Made by a program: the position numbers and the translations under genes
Origin: Myxococcales bacterium
Lineage (GTDB): Bacteria > Myxococcota_A > Polyangia > Fen-1088
Assembly: GCA_022184915.1 (NCBI GenBank)
Contig: JAGTJU010000003.1
Location: forward strand, 682,001-746,000
Direction: 5' to 3'
DNA: 64,000 bases
The notes under the pieces: generated by a model
Seen by the model: the letters and a program-made list of their open reading frames with translations, nothing else
Database searches by the model: none
What the model was told of the DNA's origin: nothing
In this document: positions 26,001-34,556 of the stretch, in pieces
Layout: every line of letters begins with the position of its first letter
Numbering within the stretch: position 1 is the stretch's first letter

Positions 26001-29000
26001 GAGCAGCGCCGCCACGGTCCCGGGTGCGTTCAGGAGCGCTTTTTCGATCTCGAGCGTGCAGACCGGTGTGTGTTCCCACTCTGCCGCGAGCGCCTTGGCA
26101 AAGCCGTCGAGCGTTCCCGCGCCAAGCCCGCTGCGCACGAGACGCCACGATGCGGGTTTAGCGGCTTCGAGCGACCGGGCCGTCACGAGCGCCGCCAGGG
26201 CCGGTCCCACGAGGTCCTCGGCGTCGCTGACGGCCGACCGGGCGCTCGCAGTTCCACTCACGGACAGGAAGCGCAGGTCGAAAAGATGGGCCCCCCTCGC
26301 GACCGAAGCTTCGGCGGCCTCGAGCTGCGGGGTGTGTAGGGTGCGCACGATGCGGCCACTGGCTTCTGCCGCGCGGGCGAGGGCCTCGGCTAAAGGCAGA
26401 GCCGAAGCGTCTTCGCCGACCAGCACCACGACGGGGGCATCGTCGAGCGGGCCACTCGTGGCGGGGGGCAGCTCAGCCGGCTGCCACGACGGCACGTGCC
26501 GAAGGGCGGTTTGCCGCGCGGGGCGCGTGGCGGCGCGTGCCTTGTCGGTCAGGATCTGTACGACCTGGCGCGCGAGCTGGGTCAGAGTGACGTCACCCGC
26601 AAAGGCCGAGCGGGGCAGCTCGAGGCCCGGGAACGCTTCGGTGAGCGCCGAGATGAGCTCGACGACCATGAGCGAGTCGAAGCCGAGGTCCGCCCCGAGG
26701 CGAGTTTGTCCCGACAAGCTTCCGAGGGGGCTGGCGGTGATGCGAGCCGCGGCGGCCACGCACGCGGCCTCTGCCTCAGCCAAGGAGAGGGTCTCGGTGC
26801 CGGCCGAGGCAGCCGGGGACATCTCTGCCACAGGGGCGGGTGCGCTGACCGAAGGCCCCGTTTGCCCCGCTGCCGTGGGCGCGGCCTGGAGTGAAACCGG
26901 CACGGCCTCCGCCCGCGGCGGGGACGTGACCTGAAGGTGCGGAAGGGCGCTTTCGGAAAGACCCCGTCTCAGCAAAAGTTCGTTTTGCTGGCGGATGATG
27001 GCCACGTGGGATTCGAGGACCGCCATTTGGTCCCGGAACAAAGCCGACAAGCCTTCGGACGCGGGCTGTTCGAGGCGCTGGGGGGACGACGTCTCTTCGG
27101 GCGAAGAGGCGCCTTGTCTTGCCTGGCTATTCGACATCGGTGCGGGCTCCCGTGGCTCGGTTTGGTCCACCCTCAAGACGGGTTGGCCTTCCTCTTTCTT
27201 CACCGGCCACAAGTGGCGAGTCTCTAGCACCGAAGCTGGCAGCGTGGCGGGGGAAAATCCGTGAGCCGCGAAGAGCGCTTCGGCCCGCAGATCGATGCCT
27301 GCCACGAAGAGCCGCGCCAGGGTGTCGAGCAAAATTTCCGTTTCATCCGTGGCCCCGCCCGTGGCCGGAAGGCACAGGTGCGGGCGCTCCGCAGAGGCCA
27401 GCGTCGCACGCGCCATGCTGGCGAGCGCGCTGCCGGCGCCCACCTGCACGAACACCTTGGCCCCCTGCGCGGCCAGCCGATGCACGGCCGTCACGAAGTC
27501 GACCGAGCGGGTGCCGTGGTCGGCCCACAGCTGCCGGAGGGCTTCGGGCTCCGTGGGGTAGGGCTGCTCGCTCACGGCGGACACCAGCGTGGTGTGCGGG
27601 GCGCTGAACGTGAGCGCTGCCAGATCTTTCGTGAAGCGGGGCCGCAAGCCCTCCATGAGGGGCGAGTGGAAGGCATGGGACACCGAGAGCGTCCGTGACT
27701 TCGTGCCCTGGACGTCGAAGCGAAGCTGGGCGGCCCGTACGGCGGCCGTGGTGCCGGCGATGACCGTTTGACGGGGGTGATTGACGTTCGCCACGCCCAC
27801 GCCCGCGAGGCCTTCGAGCCCCGCCGTCACGGTGTTCACGTCGGCCGCGATCGCCGCCATGGCGCCTCGATCTTCGAGAGACAGGCCAGCGATGTGTTGC
27901 CCCCGCGCCGCCACCAGCGCCACCGCCGCGCCCGGCGGCAGCAGACCCGCGTCGGCCGCGGCCGCGAACTCACCCAGCGAGTGGCCAGCCACCGCCATGG
28001 GCACCACTCCCAGCTCGCGCAGGAACGCGGCGGTGGCGAGCCCGAGCGCGGCCATGATCGGCTGGCACACCTCTGTGCGCGTGAGCTCGGTCATCGCGCG
28101 TTCGCGCGCGCCGTTGCGAGGATAGAGGTAGGAAAGCAGCGAGCGGCCGTCCACCTGGGTGCCCCCCCCGAGGGCTTCGAGCGCCTCGCGGAACGCGGGG
28201 AAGCGGTCGTAGAGATCCCGGGCCAGGTCAGGTGCCTGTGCCCCTTGGCCCGGAAAGAGAAAGGCCACCTGGGGGGCCTCGGCCGGGGCTTCGCCCAGGT
28301 GGAGGCGGCCGTCGGTGGGTGCATCGGGAGCGGCGGCTCCCGTGGTGATCTGGGCCAGCGCTTCGAGCAGCTCGTCGCGGGTGCGCGCGACGAAGGCGGC
28401 GCGCACAGCCGCGGGCTTCCTCAAGCTGAGTGTGTAGGCCACCCGCGCCGGCTCGGTGCCGGGCGCGTCGAGCAAGCTTTGGCGAAGGTCGCGAGCGTGC
28501 TGGGCCAGCAAAGCACCCGTGGGTGCCGAGACCAGGAACAACGTGGAAACCGGCTCCGCATGAGGACGAGGGGGCAGGTCTTGCGTCCGCACCCTGTCGG
28601 CCGACCCTGCCGCCCCGGGCACCTGTACGGACACGGCACGGTCCGTATGCGGCGGCGGTGCTTCCTCGAGCACGACGTGCACGTTGGTACCGCCGAAGCC
28701 GAACGAGTTCACGCCCGCGCGCCGGGGGTGGCGGGCAGGTGCCGCCCACGCCGTCGTGCGATCTGGCACCACGAAGCCGCGTTCGGCCAAAGCCAGCTCG
28801 GGGCGAGACTGTCCGTACGCGGCGTGAGGCGTGATCTCACGCCGGTCGACGGACAGCGCCGCGCGAATCAGCCCCACGATGCCCGCGGCACTCATCGAGT
28901 GCCCCACGTTGGCCTTCACCGAACTGAGGGCGCAGAGGTGATCGGGGGTTGCGCCCCGAAAGGCCGCGAGCGCAGCCACTTCGGTGGCATCGCCCACCGG

Positions 29001-30047
29001 CGTCGCGGTGCCATGGGCCTCGAGCAAGTCCACGGTGCGCGGGTCCACGCCTGCGTCGGCGTAGGCCCGATCCAGCACCGCCAGCTGACCCTCTTTGCGA
29101 GGGGTCATCGGGCCTTCACCTTTGCCGTCGTTGTTGATCCCCACGCCGCGAATCACGGCGTAGACGTGATCACCGCTCGCGAGCGCGTCGTCGAGACGCT
29201 TGAGCATCACGGCGCCCACGCCCTCGCCCACCACGAACCCATCGGCGCGCAGATCGAAGGGGCGGCAGGCGTTCGACGCCGAAACGGCGCCGATCCGCGC
29301 GAAGCCAAGCACGTTGTCGGGCGAGAGGACCATGTACACGCCGCCCACGAGGGCCGCGTCCGTGAGGCCGTGTCGCAAGTGCAGCACGGCTTCGTGCAGG
29401 GCCACGAGGGCCGAAGAGCAAGCCGCGTCCGTGGTGAAGGCAGGGCCGCCGAAGTCGAAGCACTGGCTCACGTTGGCCGCGACCATGTTGAGCAACGAGC
29501 CCACGACCGTATAGGCCTGTAGCGGCACCACGTCTTTGGTGAGGGCCTTGTACGCATCGGTGGGCGCAAGGCCTTGGCCAAACTCGCCGCCGGCCATCAG
29601 GGTGGCGCGCATGCGGACGGTGACGAGGTCCATGAAATCCGAGACCGTGGCGCCCACGTACGTGCCCACGCGGTCCCGCGGCAAGGGCCGGCGCGCATAG
29701 CCCGCGTCCTCGATCGCGGCCCTCACGGCGTCGAGGAAGAGCCGTTGCTGAGGGTCCATGATGCGAGCCCGCCGGGGCGTGATGCCGAAGGCATCGGGCG
29801 CGAACTGTCCGGGGTCGTCCACCATGCAGAGGCGGTTGACGTATGTCTTGTTGGGGTCCCGCGCGCCCAGCTTGTCGCTGTAGAAGAGATCGTGGTTCCA
29901 CCGCGATCGCGGGATGGGCGCCGACCACACGCGCCCGTCGCGCACGGTCCGCCAGAAGGCGGGCAGGTTGGGAGAGCCGGGAAAGCGGCACCCCATGCCC
30001 ACGATGGCAATGGCATCGTGCGGGCGTTTGTGGCCAGGGGCGCTCAC
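23013..30047 (-). CDS. type I PKS with C-terminal alpha-oxoamine synthase (KS-AT-ACP-KR-DH-AOS)
   Basis: A 2344-residue megasynthase. KS about 10-465 (Cys210 in DAACSSAL, His345 in EAHGTATPVGD, His383 in KANVGH). AT about 600-915 (Ser690 in GHSLGE; HAFH at 791 predicts malonyl-CoA). One ACP (Ser1125 in LGFDSLMV). KR about 1400-1620 (GGAHGLGAK; Tyr1543 in GNTHQTDYAAANAG). DH about 1640-1880 (AHHVIAARPVLP; GTFHGPALQ). A His/Asn/Gly linker leads to a PLP alpha-oxoamine synthase about 1935-2325 (VDEAHSVG; Lys2172 in GTLSKSFAS) resembling serine palmitoyltransferase. No ER or thioesterase. KS and KR styles recall iterative PUFA/glycolipid synthases. The AOS would release the chain by decarboxylative condensation with an amino acid, giving an aminoketone. 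GTG 30047 overlaps the reductase stop (GTGA). Confidence 0.93.
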   Translation of the reverse strand: MSAPGHKRPHDAIAIVGMGCRFPGSPNLPAFWRTVRDGRVWSAPIPRSRWNHDLFYSDKLGARDPNKTYVNRLCMVDDPGQFAPDAFGITPRRARIMDPQQRLFLDAVRAAIEDAGYARRPLPRDRVGTYVGATVSDFMDLVTVRMRATLMAGGEFGQGLAPTDAYKALTKDVVPLQAYTVVGSLLNMVAANVSQCFDFGGPAFTTDAACSSALVALHEAVLHLRHGLTDAALVGGVYMVLSPDNVLGFARIGAVSASNACRPFDLRADGFVVGEGVGAVMLKRLDDALASGDHVYAVIRGVGINNDGKGEGPMTPRKEGQLAVLDRAYADAGVDPRTVDLLEAHGTATPVGDATEVAALAAFRGATPDHLCALSSVKANVGHSMSAAGIVGLIRAALSVDRREITPHAAYGQSRPELALAERGFVVPDRTTAWAAPARHPRRAGVNSFGFGGTNVHVVLEEAPPPHTDRAVSVQVPGAAGSADRVRTQDLPPRPHAEPVSTLFLVSAPTGALLAQHARDLRQSLLDAPGTEPARVAYTLSLRKPAAVRAAFVARTRDELLEALAQITTGAAAPDAPTDGRLHLGEAPAEAPQVAFLFPGQGAQAPDLARDLYDRFPAFREALEALGGGTQVDGRSLLSYLYPRNGARERAMTELTRTEVCQPIMAALGLATAAFLRELGVVPMAVAGHSLGEFAAAADAGLLPPGAAVALVAARGQHIAGLSLEDRGAMAAIAADVNTVTAGLEGLAGVGVANVNHPRQTVIAGTTAAVRAAQLRFDVQGTKSRTLSVSHAFHSPLMEGLRPRFTKDLAALTFSAPHTTLVSAVSEQPYPTEPEALRQLWADHGTRSVDFVTAVHRLAAQGAKVFVQVGAGSALASMARATLASAERPHLCLPATGGATDETEILLDTLARLFVAGIDLRAEALFAAHGFSPATLPASVLETRHLWPVKKEEGQPVLRVDQTEPREPAPMSNSQARQGASSPEETSSPQRLEQPASEGLSALFRDQMAVLESHVAIIRQQNELLLRRGLSESALPHLQVTSPPRAEAVPVSLQAAPTAAGQTGPSVSAPAPVAEMSPAASAGTETLSLAEAEAACVAAAARITASPLGSLSGQTRLGADLGFDSLMVVELISALTEAFPGLELPRSAFAGDVTLTQLARQVVQILTDKARAATRPARQTALRHVPSWQPAELPPATSGPLDDAPVVVLVGEDASALPLAEALARAAEASGRIVRTLHTPQLEAAEASVARGAHLFDLRFLSVSGTASARSAVSDAEDLVGPALAALVTARSLEAAKPASWRLVRSGLGAGTLDGFAKALAAEWEHTPVCTLEIEKALLNAPGTVAALLLAELQAGALDPDVRLTADAQGLPARFAAALVPSPEPLSPQGPALGQVTLVSGGAHGLGAKIARALVSQAGARVALLGRRPASDPKVTAFVAELEALGGQALYLACDVRDPSAVAAAVQQVASHLGPVELVVHAAGVAHDAPVAAKSATEAGEVLRTKLVGAQNLWLACQHQPLTSFVALGSWAGRFGNTHQTDYAAANAGLAPLLAGFHVARPAVRTTVLELPPWEGGGLVEALSEPARKALAARVRFLSDAEGLPAVLEALAARGDSGALVLGAAPTGARQRRSFVRTVSVDSPGYLAHHVIAARPVLPLAGAVDWMVEAARAHGHGAPLDLSHITVVEGVVLEGPTATLQVSLDARPGDDGASLSVVRLDHRPRVGFRAQLALPAPALAPVVVDRGLAAAELSIAQFYAEGTFHGPALQAITQVQGLGATSIVGQVKALPVEGGSPLVAALDGVLQLFGFWSAARLRRGGLPLSLAQFALHRMPEGHETLTVHAVAKSSDGGRLHGDADVRDAAGALVMQLRGFEAEPREIALGTSAARPSAPSNGHTNGHGKATNGHGHAVQAPAALVVPSAHHRIEEFPEVKDLEQRMAMAKAMGIAIPYFRSHEGVNAATATIDGQALINYSSYNYLGFSGHPEVTRAAKEALDRYGSSVSASRIASGQRPLHSDLEAELARLLGCEDAIVMVGGHATNVSVLGHLLGPEDFVVHDSLAHDSILGGVKLSGARRRPFPHNDVAALERILRDTRGGVRRALIAVEGVYSMDGDIAPLAEIIELKQRYGALLLVDEAHSVGVLGATGRGVGEHFDVDRSQVDLWMGTLSKSFASCGGYIAGSHRLVQYLRYTVPGFVYSVGISPPNAAAALAAIRLMEQHPELVTGLREKSRTFLELLRARGLDTGPSEGSAVIPCVVGNSYICLQLSQALLARGINVQPILYPAVEENQARLRFFISVTHTDEQLRTTADILAEELHRLMPPTPARPAAGVPSALPSGSQP

Positions 30048-31018
30048 GCGATATGCCCTGCCTCCCGCAGCCAAGCGACCGTGGGTGCCAGAGTGTCCCG
30101 TGCCGACCGAAAGACCACGCCAAGCTCGGCGCGGGCCTTTTTGTTGTCGACGAACCAGTACCGCGTGGCGTACGGGATGACCTTCGGGTTGAAGGGAAGC
30201 GGGATGTGCGCGAACGAGGCTGCGCTGGCCACGCTGCGGATGACACTTTTCGGCAGCTTCATGATCGAAGGCTTTCGGCCTACCAGCTCGAGGGTCAGCT
30301 CGGCCAGCTGGCGCACGGTCAGGTTTTCGCCCGCCAGGATGTAGCGTTCGCCCGGACGGCCCCGCTCGAGGGCGCGCACGATGCCCAAGGCCACGTCGTC
30401 CACGTGCACCACGGACGTGCCGCCGTCACACACCACGACAGGCGAGCTCTTCGCGAAATCAACCAGGTTGCCGGCCGTGATGAACGCCGTGTCGCCGGGG
30501 CCGTACACCTCGGCCGGGTTCACGATGACCACGGGCACACCGCTTTCCAGGCACATCCGTTCGGCGTCCCGCTTGTGGCGGGCGTAAGAGAGCTTGCGGT
30601 CGTCGAGCGTGAATGCCGAAGCCTCGTCGAAGACCTGGGGCTCTTCGGAGCCGTTGATGGCGGTGGCGGACGATACGAACACCACCTTTTTGTTGCCGGT
30701 GGTCCGGGCCGCTTCGAGCACGTTGCGGGTGCCGCCCTTGACCACTTCGTCCATCAGCGGCGAGTCGATGTCGTTCCAGTTCGACAGGCTCGCCAGGTGG
30801 ATGGCGCCGTCGCATCCCGCGAAGCCGTCGCGCACGGCTTGCCCGTCGCGCACATCGCCCTCTGCCCGCTCGAAGGGCAGGTCCGCGATGCGCGAGACAT
30901 CCGACGATTTGCGAAGCAGGCAACGCGGAACGATGCCCTGGTGAACCAGGGCCCGCACGACCCGGGAGCCAATGAAACCACTGCCTCCGGTGACGAAGAC
31001 CTTCCCTAACCCAGTCAA
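30044..31018 (-). CDS. NAD(P)-dependent epimerase/reductase (extended SDR), candidate ketone reductase
   Basis: A 324-residue extended SDR. The Rossmann motif VFVTGGSGFIGSRVV is at the N-terminus, with SSATAI, the catalytic Tyr-x3-Lys in SYARHKRDAE, and VNPAEVYGPGD; the C-terminus resembles dihydroflavonol-4-reductase/hopanoid-type epimerases. As first gene of the operon, coupled to the PKS-AOS by GTGA, its likely job is reducing the 3-keto group of the aminoketone. Caulobacter CerR, the 3-ketosphinganine reductase of bacterial ceramide synthesis, is also annotated as an epimerase-type SDR. The parallel is inferred; the substrate is not shown by sequence. Confidence 0.88.
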   Translation of the reverse strand: MTGLGKVFVTGGSGFIGSRVVRALVHQGIVPRCLLRKSSDVSRIADLPFERAEGDVRDGQAVRDGFAGCDGAIHLASLSNWNDIDSPLMDEVVKGGTRNVLEAARTTGNKKVVFVSSATAINGSEEPQVFDEASAFTLDDRKLSYARHKRDAERMCLESGVPVVIVNPAEVYGPGDTAFITAGNLVDFAKSSPVVVCDGGTSVVHVDDVALGIVRALERGRPGERYILAGENLTVRQLAELTLELVGRKPSIMKLPKSVIRSVASAASFAHIPLPFNPKVIPYATRYWFVDNKKARAELGVVFRSARDTLAPTVAWLREAGHIA

Positions 31019-31442
31019 AGTTCGTCCTCGCTTGCCGTTTCCCGATGTCCTGTGACGCGCCGAAATATAGTGAAAAAGCCTACAAAGTCCACGCTGCGGC
31101 GCGTTCGTTACCGCCCGATCCGTTGCGGAGCCTCGAATGTTACAAAAGGCCGACAGGTTACAAGAGCGAAGCTCGTGTTCCCAGGATGTTTCTTTCGCGT
31201 GGCAAAAAACAGGTAAACACTTGTGATCACTTCAGTTTTGTGGCTTTTTGGGGGCTTTGAGGCCAGGCGCCCCTCGGCTGCCCCCGTCCTGAGCGTTGCG
31301 CTGGCGCAACGCTCATCGGGGCTGCGCGGGTGCTCTGCAAGACGAGGTCCGCAGGCTGGAGGCGAAGCGCCCTGGGGGCGCCCATGCAGAGTGTGCTCCT
31401 CGGCTCCGGGTCTGGCCCCGGAGCCCGGAGGGGCCCGCGACG
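31019..31442. promoter_or_regulatory. intergenic region upstream of the PKS-AOS operon
   Basis: A 424-bp non-coding stretch. The part from 31050 to 31260 is clearly AT-richer than its surroundings and includes the 8-bp palindrome GTGATCAC (31223-31230), so the operon promoter and an operator are likely here. The part from 31260 to 31430 is GC-rich with hairpins and follows the SDR gene. Confidence 0.5.
31291..31314. terminator. perfect 10-bp hairpin between the SDR gene and the PKS operon
   Basis: GAGCGTTGCG-CTGG-CGCAACGCTC forms a perfect stem-loop without a T-run. A second smaller one, CTCCGGG/CCCGGAG, lies at 31404-31423, 20 bp after the SDR stop. They may end SDR transcription or protect the 3' end, but they are not textbook intrinsic terminators. 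Confidence 0.4.
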
Positions 31443-32225
31443 CTATTGGTTGACGCCGCTGGCGAGGAAGCCGCCGTCGACCGGGAAGGTCTGGCCGGTG
31501 ATGAAGCTCGCGGCCTCGGAGGCCAGGAACACGGCACAGCCCGCCAGTTCACCGAGCTGTCCGAAGCGCTGCATCGGCGTGCGCATCTTGAGCTCGGCGC
31601 CGCGGGGCGTTCCGTCGAGCAGCGCCGCGTTCAGGTCCGTGCGGAACACGCCGGGCGCGATTGCGTTGACGTTGACGCCGCGGGGGGCCCACTCGACCGC
31701 GAGGGACTTCGTGAGCGACATGACGGCGGACTTGCTCGCGCCATAGGCGGCCACCTCGTGGAGTGCCACGTAGCTCGTGAGCGAGGCGATGTTGATGATG
31801 CGCCCGTAGCGGCGCTCCAGCATCGAGCGACCGAACACCTGGCAGGCGCGCAAGGTGCCCGTGACGTTCGTGTCCATGATCGCGTTCCACTCGTCCTCGG
31901 ACACCTCCAAGGTGGGCGTGCGCTTGGTGCGGCCGGCACAGTTCACCAGGATGTCCACCTTGCCAAGCGACGCGATGACCTCGTCGTGCAGGGTTTGCAG
32001 GGACTCCTTTTGGGTCACGTCCGAGGTCAGGGCCACCGTCTTGCGGCCCGCGCTGCGGATGGCCTCGGCGGTCTTCCCCACCTCGTCTGCGCGGCGCGAG
32101 GTGGCCACGACGTCAGCGCCTGCGGCAACGAATCCGTCGACCATGGCGCGACCAATGCCGCTCGTTCCGCCGATGACGACGGCCACGCGGCCTTCGAGCG
32201 AGAGGGCCTGAGGGAGGGAGCTCAT
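31443..32225 (-). CDS. classical short-chain dehydrogenase/reductase
   Basis: A 260-residue SDR. Motifs are complete: VVIGGTSGIGRAM (cofactor loop), LVNCAG, catalytic Ser in IASLTSY, YGASK, and the C-terminal FITGQTFPVDGG. An Arg pair after the second strand (SRRADE) suggests NADP(H). The family includes glucose/gluconate dehydrogenases and 3-oxoacyl reductases, so the substrate is open. ATG 32225 follows an AAGGAT ribosome site. It is on the same strand as the PKS operon, 424 bp upstream, and might help reduce its ketone; a separate promoter is likely. Confidence 0.88.
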   Translation of the reverse strand: MSSLPQALSLEGRVAVVIGGTSGIGRAMVDGFVAAGADVVATSRRADEVGKTAEAIRSAGRKTVALTSDVTQKESLQTLHDEVIASLGKVDILVNCAGRTKRTPTLEVSEDEWNAIMDTNVTGTLRACQVFGRSMLERRYGRIINIASLTSYVALHEVAAYGASKSAVMSLTKSLAVEWAPRGVNVNAIAPGVFRTDLNAALLDGTPRGAELKMRTPMQRFGQLGELAGCAVFLASEAASFITGQTFPVDGGFLASGVNQ

Positions 32226-32436
32226 GCTTCGTATCCTTTTCTGAAGGTGGAAGGGGTGCCGGCGCGCCCCGGGAGCCAGCCATTTAGTCCTGGCCCGTCG
32301 CCGGCGCAAACAAAAAGAGCGGCGGGAACGCCCCCGGCGCTGTGCCCTCCGGCCGTGGCCTGCCCCGGCGCCCGGCGCGCGCTCGACCGGGGGGGAGGGC
32401 CCGAGCGGCGCTCTTCGATGCTACCCTGCCAGGGCC

Positions 32437-33525
32437 GTGGCTCCGCCCCCTCCCCCCTCCGATCGAAGCCCGCAGGCGCTGGGTGCCAGTGCGCTGCGCA
32501 CGCTGGCCTTTTTGGTGCTGGTGATCGCCGGGCTGAAGGCGGCGTCGTCGCTGGTTTTGCCGGTGCTGGCGGCAGCGTTGGTGTCGCTGGCTTGTTTGCC
32601 CTTCACGCGCCGCCTCGAGCGCTGGGGCGCGCCCAAGGCCGTGGCCATCATGCTCGTGATGGCGGTGGTCACGTTGGCCTTGATCGCCGCGACAGGGTTC
32701 GTGGCGGCGTCGCTGCGGAACTTCATCGCCTCCCTCAGCACCTACCAGGTGCGTATCTGGGATCTGATCCTGGGCATGCGCAGCTGGCTCGAGGCGCGGC
32801 ACATGGATCTGCCGGACTATATCTGGGCGCCCGCTGGAGGCACCTCGAACGGCGTGATGGAGCTGGCGAGCTCGGCCGCGCAGGGCCTGCTCAGCCTCTT
32901 TACCAACACCTTCTTGGTGCTGTTCATCGTGTTCTTCATTCTCTTCGAGGCCCACACCTTCGGCAGCAAGCTCAAGGCCGCCTATGGCCAGAACACGGGG
33001 CTCGACCTCATCAGCGATCAGGTCTACCGCTATCTAAACATCAAGGCGGCCATGAGCGTGCTCACAGGGGTGCTCGTGGGGGCGCTCGATCTCGCGCTGG
33101 GGATCGACTTTCCCTTCGTGTGGGCGCTGGTTGCTTTCCTGTTTAACTTCGTGCCCACGGTGGGATCGATCATCGCGGCGATCCCGCCCATCGCCTTGGC
33201 GCTGCTCGAGTTTGGTACGGGCCACGCGGCGATGGTGACCTTGGGCTACCTGGTGGTGAACCTCGGCATCTCGAACGTCCTCGAGCCCCGGATCATGGGC
33301 GAGCGCCTGGGCCTCTCGCCGTTGGTGGTGATCTTGTCTTTGGTGTTCTGGGCGTGGGTGTGGGGCCCGTTCGGCATGATCTTGGCGCTGCCCATGACCA
33401 TGGTGGTCAAGATCTTGCTGGAGGCGAGCAGCGACCTGCGCCCCATCGCCATCTTGCTTGGGCCGCCCATGCGGGAGCCCAAAAACGCGCCCGAAAGCGC
33501 GGTGGCTTCGCTCGAGGTGCGTTGA
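32437..33525 (+). CDS. AI-2E family transporter / PerM-type permease
   Basis: A 362-residue inner-membrane protein with about eight helices. The pattern of the AI-2E_transport family (PF01594) is clear: LVLPVLAAALVSLACLPFTR, RYLNIKAAMSVLTGVLVG, FLFNFVPTVGSIIAAIPP, ISNVLEPRIMGERLGLSPLV and WGPFGMILALPMTM. Members include TqsA and Na+/H+ antiporter-like proteins, so substrate cannot be assigned. The start is GTG 32437, in a Pro-rich cytoplasmic N-terminus; no earlier in-frame start is plausible. It is divergent from the SDR gene and convergent with gshB, 18 bp away. Confidence 0.9.
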   Translation: MAPPPPPSDRSPQALGASALRTLAFLVLVIAGLKAASSLVLPVLAAALVSLACLPFTRRLERWGAPKAVAIMLVMAVVTLALIAATGFVAASLRNFIASLSTYQVRIWDLILGMRSWLEARHMDLPDYIWAPAGGTSNGVMELASSAAQGLLSLFTNTFLVLFIVFFILFEAHTFGSKLKAAYGQNTGLDLISDQVYRYLNIKAAMSVLTGVLVGALDLALGIDFPFVWALVAFLFNFVPTVGSIIAAIPPIALALLEFGTGHAAMVTLGYLVVNLGISNVLEPRIMGERLGLSPLVVILSLVFWAWVWGPFGMILALPMTMVVKILLEASSDLRPIAILLGPPMREPKNAPESAVASLEVR

Positions 33526-33543
33526 GCCCAGCCGCGCCGGCCT

Positions 33544-34503
33544 TCAGCTTGGGCTGGCCCTGCGGGCGTTGACCTTGTCTTCCAGCTTGTCGATCAGCTT
33601 GGCCTCGAAGCGCTCGCCGTAAAGCACGTTCGCCTCCAGAATGCCGGTGGGACTCGTCACGTTGATCTCGGTCAGGTAGCCGCCGATGACGTCGAGCCCC
33701 ACGAGGAAAAAGCCCGCGTCGCGCAGACGAGGACCGACCACATCGACGATGGCGCGATCCTTTTCTGACAGCTCCGTGGCCTTTGGCTTGGCGCCCACGT
33801 GCAGGTTCCCGCGCGCTTCGTCGGGGGCCGGCACGCGGAGCACGGCGCACAGGGGTTCCCCCTCGACGAGCAGGATGCGCTTGTCTCCTTCGCGCACCTC
33901 GGGTAGGTACTTCTGCGCCACCGTCCATCGCCGGCCCAGGTTGGTGGCCTGCTCGAGGATCGAGCCCGTGTTCGGATCGCCCTGGCGCACGTGAAACACG
34001 CCAAAGCCCCCGGACGCGTCGAGGGGCTTGATGACCATCTCGCCGCCTTGCTCTTGCAGGAAAGCGCGCAGGCGTGCCACCTCGCGCGTCACGATCATGG
34101 GCGCCGTGAGCTTCGGGAACTGCAGCACGGAGAGCTTTTCGTTCGCCTCGCGCAGCCCGCGCGGATCGTTGAGCACCAAGGTGCTCTCGCGGGCCCGTTC
34201 CAGGATCAACGTGGCGAAGTAGTAATCCAGGTCGAAGGGGGGATCCTTGCGCATGAAGACCGCGTCGAAGCCCGCAAGCGGCTGCGTGGTCTGCGGCCCG
34301 AGCAGGTAATGGTCGCCCTTGTGACGTCTCACGGTGGCGGGCCAGGCGGCGCCCACGGCGCGCTCGTGCTCGAGCCCGAGATGAGAGGGTTCACAGAACC
34401 AGATCTCGTGCCCACGCGATTGCGCTTCGATCATCATGGCGAACGTGGTGTCGCCCTCGATCTGGATGCGCGCCAAAGGGTCCATCACGAAGAGAAACTT
34501 CAT
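33544..34503 (-). CDS. gshB: glutathione synthetase
   Basis: A 319-residue ATP-grasp enzyme that joins gamma-glutamylcysteine and glycine. It matches GshB along its length: MKFLFVMDPLARIQIEGDTT, FMRKDPPFDLDYYFAT, LVLNDPRGLREANEKL, MVIKPLDASGGFGVF (ATP-binding) and TEINVTSPTGILE. No gshA is in the window. It lies 53 nt after the NtrC-type regulator on the same strand, so the two may be co-transcribed. Its C-terminus converges with the AI-2E permease. Confidence 0.96.
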   Translation of the reverse strand: MKFLFVMDPLARIQIEGDTTFAMMIEAQSRGHEIWFCEPSHLGLEHERAVGAAWPATVRRHKGDHYLLGPQTTQPLAGFDAVFMRKDPPFDLDYYFATLILERARESTLVLNDPRGLREANEKLSVLQFPKLTAPMIVTREVARLRAFLQEQGGEMVIKPLDASGGFGVFHVRQGDPNTGSILEQATNLGRRWTVAQKYLPEVREGDKRILLVEGEPLCAVLRVPAPDEARGNLHVGAKPKATELSEKDRAIVDVVGPRLRDAGFFLVGLDVIGGYLTEINVTSPTGILEANVLYGERFEAKLIDKLEDKVNARRASPS

Positions 34504-34556
34504 GCTTTTGCAATCCTAGCGCGACGGTCGGGGGGGCGACACTCAAAAAGCCGCGC

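Noticed and set aside
27768-29522. long + strand reading frame inside the PKS region
   Set aside because: It lies opposite conserved KS and AT codons; its translation is rich in Arg, His and Gly without a domain. High GC keeps antisense frames open.
31291-31314. riboswitch or small RNA at the hairpins
   Set aside because: A simple perfect stem without conserved RNA elements; better read as a 3' end structure.
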